DNA of 64,000 nt. It comes from Peterkaempfera bronchialis. GTDB lineage: Bacteria; Actinomycetota; Actinomycetes; Streptomycetales; Streptomycetaceae. The DNA lies in the NCBI RefSeq assembly GCF_003258605.2, contig NZ_CP031264.1, positions 496,001 through 560,000 of the forward strand, given 5' to 3'. Made by a program: the position numbers and the translations under genes. This document shows, in pieces, positions 55,701-64,000 of this stretch. Below the pieces are notes generated by a model. The model worked only from the letters and a program-made list of their open reading frames with translations, was not told where the DNA came from and did not search any database. Every line of letters begins with the position of its first letter. The first letter of the stretch is position 1.

Positions 55701-57182
55701 TCAGACCCGGTCGGCAGCCGACTCCACAGCGGGCTCCCCGGCAGGCTCCTGCTGCGCGGTCGCGGCCGACTCGCGCCAGACGAACGTCTCACCGTCCTGG
55801 ACGATGCGGCGGTAGGCGTAGAGCACCACCGAGAGCGACAGCACGATCAGCCCGATGATCAGCTCCTTGGTGCTGCCATAGCCGGTGATCTTGGCGCTGA
55901 GGGCGCCGACCACCAGCAGCACCGTGTCCACGGCGGCGAGCAGGGCGGCCACATAGACCCACGGTCTGCCCAGTCTGATGGGACGTTCGGCATCCGGCTC
56001 GTCACGGCGCAGGTGGAGGAACCCGGTGAGCGACAGCACATGGCAGAGGAGGTAGCCGAGGATTCCGGCGACGATCACGGCCAGGGCCTCGCCGACGAAG
56101 AGGATCAGGATGACATTGACGACCAGGTCGAGTGACATCGCCCGGCCCGGCACCTTGAAGCGGTTCAGCTCGCCGAGCTGCTTGACGGTCAGCCCTTCGA
56201 GGGCACTGCCGTGCAGGACCCGACCGCCGTCGGCGGTGGTCATCACCATGAGCAGCATCAGACCGGCGATGAGGCAGATCGTCATGATGACGTCGCCGCC
56301 GGGGAACAGCCGCTGGAAGGCGCCGAGGTAGAACGAGACGGGGTCGGCGGCGACCTTCGCCTGGTCGACCATGCCGCCGACGCCGAACGGCACCAGCAGA
56401 TAGACGGCGATGACGAAGATGCCGGCCAGCCGCAGGGCGATGCGGCTGTCCCGGACCGTGTCGCGGAACTCGGGGACGAACGACGCCACCGCCTCGATGC
56501 CGTAGACCGACCACGCCAGCACAAACATCCAGGCGATGGCCGTGCGCCAGCCGGGGAAGCCGCTCGCGGCCAGGTTCCAGTGCAGATTGCCCAGGGACCA
56601 GTCGCCGGAGAACAGCGGCACCAGGGCGAAGACGACGATCGGGACAAGCACCAGCACCCCGGTCACGTACATGATCCACATCGCCGGGCGCATGCCGAGC
56701 ACATTGAGCAGCCAGCCGAGCACCAGCACGCCGAGCGCGACGACATGCGGAAAGCCGATGTCGGCGAGCCCGGTGGAGAACGTCCAGGTCTGGTGCGGGA
56801 ACCACTCGGCCTGGACGAGCCTGCCGATCTGGAGGCCGTAGATGGCCAGCGAGCTGGACCAGGCGAACCAGTAGCCATAGGTGGCCAGCGGGCCGACCAG
56901 GGTCGAGCGGGTGCGCCAGCCCTGGTGCGCGTACATCGAGATGCCGCCGACCTTGTCGGGGAACATGCTGGCCATCTCGGAGTAGATGTAGTTCTGCAGG
57001 CAGGCGATGACCGCGACGGAGCCCAGCAGCGCCAGCGCGGTCCAGGCTCCGATGTAGCCGATGGCATAGCCCATGCCGACGAACAGGGCTGCCGGTATGG
57101 AGAGGCTGATGGTGAACCCGTCCCACCACCGCAGGGTCTTCTCATACGCGTGATCAGCGACGATCGCATCGTGAGCACTCAT
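55701..57182 (-). CDS. APC-superfamily amino acid permease
   Basis: A 493-residue membrane transporter with about 12 hydrophobic segments. WWDGFTISLSIPAALFVGMG opens the first helix, and the unwound GxG-type region and the later VYGIEAVASFVPEFRDTVRD segment (helix 6 region) are typical of amino acid-polyamine-organocation permeases. It should import an amino acid, amine or related compound. The ATG at 57182 (MSAHDAIV) has AAGGAG ten bases upstream. Position and TGCGCA motifs before it link it to the Lrp/AsnC gene and Rieske operon as a possible uptake system. Confidence 0.9.
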   Translation of the reverse strand: MSAHDAIVADHAYEKTLRWWDGFTISLSIPAALFVGMGYAIGYIGAWTALALLGSVAVIACLQNYIYSEMASMFPDKVGGISMYAHQGWRTRSTLVGPLATYGYWFAWSSSLAIYGLQIGRLVQAEWFPHQTWTFSTGLADIGFPHVVALGVLVLGWLLNVLGMRPAMWIMYVTGVLVLVPIVVFALVPLFSGDWSLGNLHWNLAASGFPGWRTAIAWMFVLAWSVYGIEAVASFVPEFRDTVRDSRIALRLAGIFVIAVYLLVPFGVGGMVDQAKVAADPVSFYLGAFQRLFPGGDVIMTICLIAGLMLLMVMTTADGGRVLHGSALEGLTVKQLGELNRFKVPGRAMSLDLVVNVILILFVGEALAVIVAGILGYLLCHVLSLTGFLHLRRDEPDAERPIRLGRPWVYVAALLAAVDTVLLVVGALSAKITGYGSTKELIIGLIVLSLSVVLYAYRRIVQDGETFVWRESAATAQQEPAGEPAVESAADRV

Positions 57183-57232
57183 GGCACCAGTTCTCCTTGG
57201 TCGAGCCGTCGTCGGCACGAGATCATTCGCAT

Positions 57233-57331
57233 TGCGCATCAGGAGCGCGGAAGTGCCGCGCTACCACCAGAGCGCCGAACCTAGCCCTACGCATCGCGCA
57301 GCACAATGGCTTGAACAAGACCGTTTGCGCA
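57233..57331 (-). promoter_or_regulatory. TGCGCA motifs upstream of the APC permease
   Basis: TGCGCA occurs at 57233-57238 and 57326-57331, with CGCGCA at 57295-57300, in the region upstream of the permease start. The same motif is repeated in front of the Rieske operon. It is a candidate Lrp-type site cluster and is not proven. Confidence 0.4.
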
Positions 57332-57490
57332 GAGCCGGCGCCGATCGCCCGCGCCGCTGTCCGGTTTGCCTGCGTACGGCCCATGGGAACGCCGGCGCCA
57401 GGCCTGGGCCGCTCCCGGCGCAAGCTGCGCTGCGCCGGGGGCGCCGATGCGTTTACATGCCTGTCATGCACGGGTAATCTGCCGAAAAAG

Positions 57491-57510
57491 CTTGCAGCAA
57501 GTTGCGCAAG
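57491..57510 (+). promoter_or_regulatory. MalR-like operator before the amylase gene
   Basis: CTTGCAGCAAGTTGCGCAAG lies 57 bases before the amylase ATG. It combines CTTGCAGCAAG and a TTGCGCAA dyad. Streptomyces amylase and maltose genes carry CTTGCA-type direct and inverted repeats bound by the LacI-family regulator MalR. No malR gene is in the window. Confidence 0.5.
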
Positions 57511-57566
57511 CCGCAGCAACCACCCCTCTGCCCTGCCCCGCGGCCCCACCCCCAAGGAGCACCCCC

Positions 57567-60500
57567 ATGAAAAAAATCAGACCACCCCTGAGGAGACGGA
57601 CCGGCGCCGTCGTCCTCGTCTCGGCAGCCGGCCTGGTGATGAGCCTGCTGACCGCCACTCAGACCGCCACCCCCGCCGCTGCGGCGGCGGCGACCGGCGA
57701 GAGCACCGCGACGGTGTTCTACTACACCAAGACGCGCAGTTGGAGCAGCTACTACCTGCACTACGCGCCCAACGGCGGCGCCTGGACCAACGTGCCGGGC
57801 GTGACCATGGAGGCCGCCTGTACGGACTGGGTGAAGAAGACCGTCGACCTGAACGGCGCCAACGGTCTCCAGGCCACCTTCAACAACGGCTCCGGCACCT
57901 GGGACAACAACGGGGGCAGGAACTACGACCTGGGTACCGGCACCATCACCGTCAAGGACGGGGTGATCGCCCACAGCGACCCCTGCGGCGGCGACTCCGG
58001 CGGCGGCCCGTCGCCCAGTCCGTCACCCGGTCAGGACGGCAACAGCGCCACGGTCTTCTACTCGACCACCAGCGTCGGCTGGCGGACCGTCAATCTGCAC
58101 TATGCGCCCAACGGCGGTGCCTGGACGGCGGTGCCGGGTGTCGGTATGGAGGCCGCCTGCCCCGGCTGGGTGCGGAAGACGGTCGACCTGGGCAAGGCCA
58201 CCGGGCTCGCCGCCACCTTCAACAACGGCAACGGCGTCTGGGACAACAACAACGGCAACAACTACGCGCTGCCCACCGGCGTCAGCACGGTGCAGGACCG
58301 CAAGGTCACCCAGAACGCCAAGGACCCGTGCGCCGCCGTGGTCCCCGACACCACGGCGCCCACCGTGCCCACCTCGGTGAAGGCCTCGGCCACCGACACC
58401 TCCATAGTGCTGACCTGGGAGCCCTCCACCGACGACACCGGGGTGACCGGCTACCAGGTCACCCGCACCGGCGGCAGCAGGGGCACGGTGGTGCTGGACA
58501 CCGCCTCCACGGTCTACGCCGACTCCGGTCTGGAGGAGAAGACCGCCTACACCTACACCGTCCGGGCGCTGGACGCGGCCGGCAATATCTCCGCCGCCTC
58601 CGCCCCGGCCACCGCGACCACCGGCTCCAAGCCGCCGGCGGCCAAGCCCGGTGAGATGATCGGCACCGATCCGCGCAAGGACCCGATCTACTTTGTGCTG
58701 ACCGCCCGCTTCTACGACGGCGACAGCAGCAACAACCGAGGCGGCAACCAGCATGTGGCCTCCGGCAACGCCGCCAACAACGACCCGATGTTCCGGGGCG
58801 ACTTCAAGGGCCTGGTCCAGAAGCTCGACTACGTCAAGGGCCTGGGCTTCTCCGCGATCTGGATCACCCCGGTGGTGCTCAACCGCTCCGACTACGACTT
58901 CCACGGGTACCACGGCTGGGACTTCTACCGGGTCGACCCGCGCCTGGAGTCCGCCGGGGCCTCGTACCAGGACCTGATCAACGCCGCCCATGCCAAGGGC
59001 ATCAAGATCTACCAGGACGTGGTCTACAACCACAGCTCCCGCTGGGGCGCCAAGGGCCTCTTCGTGCCCACCGTCTACGGGGTGCGCGACTCCCAGTGGT
59101 CCTGGTACTACGACGAGAAGCAGCCCGGCTTCGAGTACGACGGACTGACCATCGACCCCAGGACCGGCAAGTCGTACTACAACGGCGACCTCTGGTCGAC
59201 CGCCGAGCCGACCGGCAACACCTGCCTCAACTGGGGCAAGCCCACCGGTCAGCGGAGCCCCGAGGGCTACACCCTCTACAACTGCCAGTGGCCCAACCCG
59301 ACCTCCGGCATGTTCCCGGCCGCGTACTACCACCAGTGCTGGATCGGCAACTGGGAGGGCGAGGACTCCCGCAGCTGCTGGCTCGCCGACGACCTGGCCG
59401 ACTTCAACACCGAGAACGCCACGGTGCAGAACTACCTCATCGGCGCCTACGACAAGTACATCGACATGGGCGTCGACGGCTTCCGCGTGGACACCGCCGT
59501 GCACATCCCCCGGGTCACCTGGAACCGCCGCTTCCTGCCCGCCATCCAGCAGCGCGTCACCCAGGACTGGGGAGCGGAGAAGGCCGCCGGCTTCTTTGTC
59601 TTCGGCGAGGTCGGCGCCTTTGTCAACGACAAGTGGAACCGGGGCTCGGTCAACCACTCCGCGCAGTTCTACACCTGGAAGGAGCGCCGGGAGTACAGCG
59701 CCGACGACACCCGGGCCGCCCTCGACCAGTACACCTACGAGGAGCAGTTGGGCACCGGCAACCAGCCCACCTCCACCAACGCCTTCCTCAACGGCAACAG
59801 CTACCACGCCCCCGACCACAGCATGTTCTCCGGCATGAACATCATCGACATGCGCATGCACATGAACTTCGGGGACGCGCACAACGCCTTCAACAACGGC
59901 AAGGACTCCGACGACTCCACCAATGACGCGACCTACAACGTGGTCTATGTGGACAGCCATGACTACGGACCCAACAAGTCCTCGGTCCGCTACACCGGAG
60001 GGCAGGACGCCTGGGCCGAGAACATGGCCCTGATGTGGACCTTCCGGGGCATCCCGACGCTGTACTACGGGTCCGAGATCCAGTTCCAGGCCGGCCGGAC
60101 CATCGACTGCGGGCCCTCCTGCCCGCTGGCCACCACCGGCCGGGCCTACTACGGCGACCACCTGGAGGGCACCGTCACCGCCTCCGACTTCTCCACGGTC
60201 GACAGCGCCACCGGTGCGGTCGCCACCACCCTGGCCCAGCCGCTGGTCAAGCACCTCCAGCGGCTGGGCAGGATCCGCCGGGCCATCCCCGCACTCCAGA
60301 TGGGCCAGTACTCCACCGAGGGGGTCTCCGGCGGCGGCATGGCCTTCAAGCGCCGCTACACCGACGCGGCCACCGGGGTGGACAGCTTCGCCCTGGTCGC
60401 CGTGACCGACGGGGCCACCTTCACCGGTATCCCCAGCGGTACCTACAAGGACGCCGTCACCGGTGACGTGAGGACCGTCACCGACGGCACCCTGGCCATC

Positions 60501-60602
60501 GCCGCCCCCGGCAAGGGCAACCTGCGGGTCTATGTCCTCGACCTGGGCGGCCGGAACGCCGCCCCGGGCAAGATCGGCACCGACGGCCCCTACCTGCGGT
60601 AA
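57567..60602 (+). CDS. Secreted GH13 alpha-amylase with two CBM25 domains and a fibronectin III domain
   Basis: A 1011-residue exported starch-degrading enzyme. The signal peptide ends near residue 41 (TPAAAAAA). Two homologous CBM25 starch-binding modules follow (about 48-135 and 153-245, each with LHYAPNGGAWT, VPGV, MEAAC and TFNNG), with a Pro/Ser linker between them. A fibronectin III domain occupies about 255-345 and the GH13 barrel the rest. Catalytic motifs are DGFRVDTAVH (nucleophile Asp), FFVFGEVGAF (Glu) and VVYVDSHDYGPN (Asp). The domain order resembles raw-starch amylases of Streptomyces. AAGGAG precedes the ATG. Confidence 0.93.
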   Translation: MKKIRPPLRRRTGAVVLVSAAGLVMSLLTATQTATPAAAAAATGESTATVFYYTKTRSWSSYYLHYAPNGGAWTNVPGVTMEAACTDWVKKTVDLNGANGLQATFNNGSGTWDNNGGRNYDLGTGTITVKDGVIAHSDPCGGDSGGGPSPSPSPGQDGNSATVFYSTTSVGWRTVNLHYAPNGGAWTAVPGVGMEAACPGWVRKTVDLGKATGLAATFNNGNGVWDNNNGNNYALPTGVSTVQDRKVTQNAKDPCAAVVPDTTAPTVPTSVKASATDTSIVLTWEPSTDDTGVTGYQVTRTGGSRGTVVLDTASTVYADSGLEEKTAYTYTVRALDAAGNISAASAPATATTGSKPPAAKPGEMIGTDPRKDPIYFVLTARFYDGDSSNNRGGNQHVASGNAANNDPMFRGDFKGLVQKLDYVKGLGFSAIWITPVVLNRSDYDFHGYHGWDFYRVDPRLESAGASYQDLINAAHAKGIKIYQDVVYNHSSRWGAKGLFVPTVYGVRDSQWSWYYDEKQPGFEYDGLTIDPRTGKSYYNGDLWSTAEPTGNTCLNWGKPTGQRSPEGYTLYNCQWPNPTSGMFPAAYYHQCWIGNWEGEDSRSCWLADDLADFNTENATVQNYLIGAYDKYIDMGVDGFRVDTAVHIPRVTWNRRFLPAIQQRVTQDWGAEKAAGFFVFGEVGAFVNDKWNRGSVNHSAQFYTWKERREYSADDTRAALDQYTYEEQLGTGNQPTSTNAFLNGNSYHAPDHSMFSGMNIIDMRMHMNFGDAHNAFNNGKDSDDSTNDATYNVVYVDSHDYGPNKSSVRYTGGQDAWAENMALMWTFRGIPTLYYGSEIQFQAGRTIDCGPSCPLATTGRAYYGDHLEGTVTASDFSTVDSATGAVATTLAQPLVKHLQRLGRIRRAIPALQMGQYSTEGVSGGGMAFKRRYTDAATGVDSFALVAVTDGATFTGIPSGTYKDAVTGDVRTVTDGTLAIAAPGKGNLRVYVLDLGGRNAAPGKIGTDGPYLR

Positions 60603-60627
60603 CCGGAAGCACCGGTAGCCGGGACCA

Positions 60628-60676
60628 CCGGCTCTTCGGGCGGGCAGCTACGGACCGCCCGCCCGGAGAGCCGGTC
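60628..60676. terminator. 19-bp hairpin between amylase and clpB genes
   Basis: The arms 60628-60646 and 60658-60676 pair over 19 positions with one G-T wobble (core GGCTCTTCGGGCGGGC) around an 11-base loop. The right arm overlaps the clpB stop codon. It lies between convergent genes and can terminate both. Confidence 0.8.
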
Positions 60677-63311
60677 AGGCGGCCCTCGGTATCCGGGGCT
60701 CCGAGCCCGGGAGGTCCACGGCCAGCTCGCCGCCATGGGCGTCGACCCGGACCGTGACGCCTTCGTGCACATCGCCCGCGATCATCGCGCGGCCGATCCG
60801 GGTCTCCACCTCGTGGGCGATGAAGCGGCGCAGCGGCCGGGCACCGTAGACCGGGTCGAAGCCCTGTTCGGCGATCAGGCGGCGGGCGCTCTCGGTGAGT
60901 TCCAGGGTGATGCGCTGCTCGGCGAGGCGGCGGCGCAGGTCGCCGAAGAGGAGGTCCACGATCCGCTCGATCTGCTCCAGCCCCAGCGGCCGGAAGAGCA
61001 CCACGTCGTCGACCCGGTTGAGGAACTCGGGCCGGAAGTGGCTGCGCAGCTCGCCCATCACCAGGGCCCTGGCCTCGGGGGAGATCTCGCCCTCCTTGGT
61101 GGAGCCCTCCAGCAGGTACTGGGAGCCGATGTTGGAGGTCATGATCACCACGGTGTTGCGGAAGTCCACCGTGCGGCCCTGGGCGTCGGTGATCCGGCCG
61201 TCGTCCAGCACCTGGAGCAGGGTGTTGAAGACATCGGGGTGGGCCTTCTCGATCTCGTCCAGGAGCACCACCGAGTACGGCCTGCGGCGGACCGCCTCGG
61301 TGAGCTGGCCGCCCTCCTCGTACCCCACGTATCCGGGCGGGGCGCCGACCAGGCGGCTGACGGTGTGCCGCTCCTGGTACTCGCTCATGTCGAGGCGGAC
61401 CATGCTCTCCTCGGAGTCGAAGAGCGCTTCTGCCAGCGTCTTGGCCAGCTCGGTCTTTCCGACGCCGGTGGGGCCGAGGAAGATGAAGGAGCCGATCGGC
61501 CGGCGGGGGTCGCGGATTCCGGAGCGGGCCCGGAGCACCGCGTCCGCCACCAGTCGGACCGCCTCGTCCTGGCCGATGACGCGCTGCTGGAGGATCTCGT
61601 CCAGGCGCAGCAGCTTCTCCCGCTCCCCTTCGGTCAGCCGGGAGACCGGGATGCCGGTCCAGGCGGCGACGATCTCGGCGATCTCGTCCTCGGTCACCAC
61701 CTCGCGCAGCAGCCGCTGCTCGCCCTGTTTGAGGACCAGCTGCTGCTCCTCCGCGCCCAGCCGCCGCTCCAGTTCGGTGAGCTTCCCGTAGCGCAGTTCG
61801 GCGGCCCGGTTGAGGTCGTAGGCGCGCTCGGCCTCCTCGGCCTCCATGCGGACCTGCTCCAGTTCCTGGCGCAGCGCCTGGACCTTGCGGATCGCCTGGC
61901 GTTCGGCGTCCCACTGGGCGTGCTTGGCGTCCGCCTCGGCCCGGAGGTCGGCCAGCTCCCGGCGCAGTTCGGCCAGCCGCTCCCGGCTGGCGGGGTCGTC
62001 CTCCTTGGCGAGTGCGGCCTCCTCGATCTCCAGCCTGGTCACCCGGCGGGTCAGCTGGTCGAGTTCGGCGGGCATGGAGTCGATCTCGGTCCGCAGCCGG
62101 GCGCATGCCTCGTCCACCAGGTCGATGGCCTTGTCAGGCAGGAAGCGGTCGCTGATGTAGCGGTGGCTGAGGGTGGCGGCGGCGACCAGCGCCCCGTCCT
62201 GGATCTTCACACCGTGGAAGACCTCCAGGCGCTCACGCAGACCGCGCAGGATGGAGATGGTGTCCTCGACCGAGGGCTCGTCGACCACCACCACCTGGAA
62301 GCGCCGTTCCAGGGCGGCGTCGGACTCGATGTGCTTGCGGTACTCGTCCATCGTGGTGGCGCCGATCATATGGAGCTCACCGCGGGCGAGCATCGGCTTG
62401 AGCATGTTGCCCGCGTCCATGGCCCCCTCGGCGGCGCCCGCGCCGACCACGGTGTGCAGCTCGTCCACAAAGAGCAGGATGCGTCCCTCGGCCGCCTTGA
62501 CCTCGCCCAGCACGGCCTTGAGCCGCTCCTCGAACTCGCCCCGGTACTTGGCGCCGGCCACCAGGGAGCCCATGTCGAGCCCGAAGACGGTGCGGTCGCG
62601 CAGTCCCTCGGGGACGTCGCCCCGGACGATCCGCTGGGCCAGCCCCTCCACGATGGCGGTCTTGCCGACGCCGGGGTCGCCGACCAGCACCGGGTTGTTC
62701 TTGGACTTCCGGCTGAGGATCTGGATCACCCTGCGGATCTCGGCGTCCCGGCCGATCACCGGGTCCAGGGTCCCCTTGCGGGCCTCGGTGACCAGGTCGC
62801 GGCCGTACTTCTCCAGCGCCTCATAGGCGCCTTCGGGCGTCGCCGAGGTGACCCGCTGGTGGCCGCGGACTCCGGCGAGCGCGGCGAGGAAGGAGTCCCG
62901 GGTGACGCCGTACTCCTTGAGCCGGCGGCCGGCCGGGGTGGCGCTGCCCTCCTCGATGAGGGCCAGCACCAGGTGTTCCACCGACACATACTCGTCCTTG
63001 AGCCGCCCGGCGTCGCGCTCGGCCGTGTCCAGCAGCCGGGCGAGGCGCTGCGTGACGAAGACCTGGCCCGGGGTGGCGCCGGGGCCGGTGGCCCGGGGTC
63101 GGCGGGAGAGGTCCTGCTCGACGGCCGAGCGCAGGGCCGGGGTGTCCGCACCGGCCTGGGCCAGCAGGCGCGGTGCCAGGCCGTCGGGCTGGTCGAGCAG
63201 GGCGAGCAGCAGGTGTTCCCCGTCCACCTCGGTCTGCCCGAGGCGGGAAGCCGTGGTCTGCGCCTCCTGCAACGCCTCCTGGGACTTCTGGGTGAGGCGG
63301 TTCATGTCCAC
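60675..63311 (-). CDS. clpB: ATP-dependent chaperone ClpB
   Basis: An 878-residue Hsp100 disaggregase. The N-terminal Clp repeat domain ([18 protein letters not shown]), first AAA ATPase (Walker [14 protein letters not shown]), coiled-coil middle domain (about 400-530), and second AAA ATPase (Walker [14 protein letters not shown], Walker [14 protein letters not shown]) are all present. It works with DnaK to rescue aggregated proteins. The GTG at 63311 is favoured, with AAGGAG nine bases before it, and an ATG two codons later is an alternative. The start lies within the end of the CbpM-like gene, so translation is coupled. Confidence 0.96.
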   Translation of the reverse strand: MDMNRLTQKSQEALQEAQTTASRLGQTEVDGEHLLLALLDQPDGLAPRLLAQAGADTPALRSAVEQDLSRRPRATGPGATPGQVFVTQRLARLLDTAERDAGRLKDEYVSVEHLVLALIEEGSATPAGRRLKEYGVTRDSFLAALAGVRGHQRVTSATPEGAYEALEKYGRDLVTEARKGTLDPVIGRDAEIRRVIQILSRKSKNNPVLVGDPGVGKTAIVEGLAQRIVRGDVPEGLRDRTVFGLDMGSLVAGAKYRGEFEERLKAVLGEVKAAEGRILLFVDELHTVVGAGAAEGAMDAGNMLKPMLARGELHMIGATTMDEYRKHIESDAALERRFQVVVVDEPSVEDTISILRGLRERLEVFHGVKIQDGALVAAATLSHRYISDRFLPDKAIDLVDEACARLRTEIDSMPAELDQLTRRVTRLEIEEAALAKEDDPASRERLAELRRELADLRAEADAKHAQWDAERQAIRKVQALRQELEQVRMEAEEAERAYDLNRAAELRYGKLTELERRLGAEEQQLVLKQGEQRLLREVVTEDEIAEIVAAWTGIPVSRLTEGEREKLLRLDEILQQRVIGQDEAVRLVADAVLRARSGIRDPRRPIGSFIFLGPTGVGKTELAKTLAEALFDSEESMVRLDMSEYQERHTVSRLVGAPPGYVGYEEGGQLTEAVRRRPYSVVLLDEIEKAHPDVFNTLLQVLDDGRITDAQGRTVDFRNTVVIMTSNIGSQYLLEGSTKEGEISPEARALVMGELRSHFRPEFLNRVDDVVLFRPLGLEQIERIVDLLFGDLRRRLAEQRITLELTESARRLIAEQGFDPVYGARPLRRFIAHEVETRIGRAMIAGDVHEGVTVRVDAHGGELAVDLPGSEPRIPRAA

Positions 63312-63673
63312 GGCGGTTCACTCCTTGCTCCGGCCCACGGCGTCCGGTGGGGGCGGCGGCGCAGTTCGGCTTCCAGGTGGTCGATGTGGTCGAGCAGGTC
63401 GAGGACCAGTCCGATCGAGGCGTAGTTGAGGCAGAGTCCGGCCCGCAGCCGCTGGATGCGGGCGAGTTGGTACGGCGCCCCGGGCGGGAACCAGAGGCGG
63501 CCGGTGGCGTCCCGCTCGGCGTCGAGCAGGCCCAGTACGGCGAATCGGCGCACCAGGTCGGGGTGGACCCCGCCGGTCCTGGCGAGCGATTCGGCGCTGA
63601 GCCGGTGGGGGCGGGCGAGCGGGTAGCGCCTCTCCGGCGGCTGCTGCCCGGCCCGGGTGGACCGCGTGGTCAC
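63302..63673 (-). CDS. CbpM-like chaperone modulator (MerR-like HTH)
   Basis: A 123-residue protein with a MerR-like winged-helix pattern ([40 protein letters not shown]) and a C-terminal helix ([20 protein letters not shown]). Position after a DnaJ/CbpA-like gene is typical of CbpM, which modulates the activity of CbpA; in actinomycetes such genes also resemble small HspR-type proteins, so a heat-shock repressor is the alternative. The GTG start overlaps the upstream stop (GTGA) with AGGAGG six bases before it. Its 3' end overlaps clpB by ten bases. Confidence 0.82.
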   Translation of the reverse strand: MTTRSTRAGQQPPERRYPLARPHRLSAESLARTGGVHPDLVRRFAVLGLLDAERDATGRLWFPPGAPYQLARIQRLRAGLCLNYASIGLVLDLLDHIDHLEAELRRRPHRTPWAGARSEPPWT

Positions 63674-64000
63674 GGCTGCCTCCTGGGGTCGAAGGACGAC
63701 TCGGCGGCCAGTTCCTGGAACAGCTCGCGCTCGCGCGGGCCGAGGGAGGGCGGGACCATGACGCGGACCTCGGCGTAGAGGTCTCCCGGGGCGCCGTGCG
63801 GATTCGGCATGCCCTGACCGCGCAGCCGCAGCCGGCGGCCGGTCGAGGAGCCGGCCGGGATGTGCACCTTGAGCGTGCCGCCGGGGGCCTCCAGCGGAAC
63901 GGTGGCACCGAGCGCCGCCTCCCAGGGGGTCACGGGCAGCGGAACGTGGATATTGCGGCCGTCCAGCCGGTAGCGGGGGTGCGGGGCGATCCGCACCACC
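63670..64000 (-). CDS. DnaJ/CbpA-like co-chaperone, C-terminal part (cut by window edge)
   Basis: The last 110 residues of a DnaJ-type protein. IAPHPRYRLDGRNIHVPLPV, TPWEAALGATVPLEAPGGTL and LRLRGQGMPNPHGAPGDLY form the client-binding C-terminal domain. The start and the J domain lie beyond base 64000. No zinc-finger Cys repeat is visible in this part, which fits the CbpA/type II class. It is the upstream partner of the CbpM-like gene and clpB in a stress operon. Confidence 0.9.
   Translation of the reverse strand, partial: VVRIAPHPRYRLDGRNIHVPLPVTPWEAALGATVPLEAPGGTLKVHIPAGSSTGRRLRLRGQGMPNPHGAPGDLYAEVRVMVPPSLGPRERELFQELAAESSFDPRRQP

Overview
The window is high-GC DNA with actinomycete gene organisation: many GTG starts, AGGAG-type ribosome binding sites, rare in-frame TTA codons, four-base ATGA/GTGA gene overlaps, an F420-type LLM oxidoreductase, a monomeric isocitrate dehydrogenase, a SARP-NB-ARC regulator and secreted CBM13 glycosidases. 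This points to Streptomycetaceae (Streptomyces or a close relative). No rRNA, tRNA or CRISPR array was recognised.

Layout. 1-5.5 kb is metabolic: an oxidoreductase cut by the window edge, an LLM oxidoreductase, a LysR regulator, the threonine-to-glycine pair tdh-kbl and a flavin reductase. 5.5-13.7 kb is a graveyard of gene and transposon fragments (rve-type, IS630, Tn3 and IS5 transposases, a tyrosine recombinase, a TnsA-like endonuclease, halves of two methyltransferase genes and a frameshifted TetR gene). A few intact cargo genes lie among them (two hypotheticals, a dienelactone hydrolase-like protein, an APH-family phosphotransferase). 13.7-20.6 kb holds a CPBP membrane protease followed by a two-component system, two gene stumps, a sugar O-acetyltransferase and a large SARP regulator with a TTA codon.

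21-32.4 kb is a plant-polysaccharide region: a LacI regulator beside an araB stump, a DUF4386/TetR divergent pair with clear operators, a secreted GH62 arabinofuranosidase with LacI-type and CGAAACTTTCG-type palindromes upstream, a second LacI regulator, and two tandem secreted GH30 enzymes with different C-terminal binding modules.

32.9-44.2 kb is the most interesting part: a compact biosynthetic gene cluster. Two half ABC exporters diverge from an eight-gene run: stand-alone condensation domain, AurF-like diiron oxygenase, class II aaRS-like amino acid:carrier-protein ligase, nitronate monooxygenase-like flavoprotein, AcpS-type phosphopantetheinyl transferase, acyl carrier protein, ATP-grasp ligase and methyltransferase. 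The predicted logic is amino acid loading on a free carrier protein, N-oxygenation, condensation/ligation, methylation and export. The product is unknown. The first gene carries a TTA codon.

44.5-64 kb returns to general functions: a GH3 lipoprotein-like enzyme, a haloacetate dehalogenase-like hydrolase, an N-truncated STAND regulator and icd. Then come a Rieske oxygenase operon (VOC-SDR-Rieske-reductase) divergent from an Lrp/AsnC regulator and next to an APC permease, a two-CBM25 GH13 amylase under a MalR-like operator, and a heat-shock operon (DnaJ-like, CbpM-like, ClpB) that runs off the end. Strong intrinsic-terminator hairpins separate several of these units.
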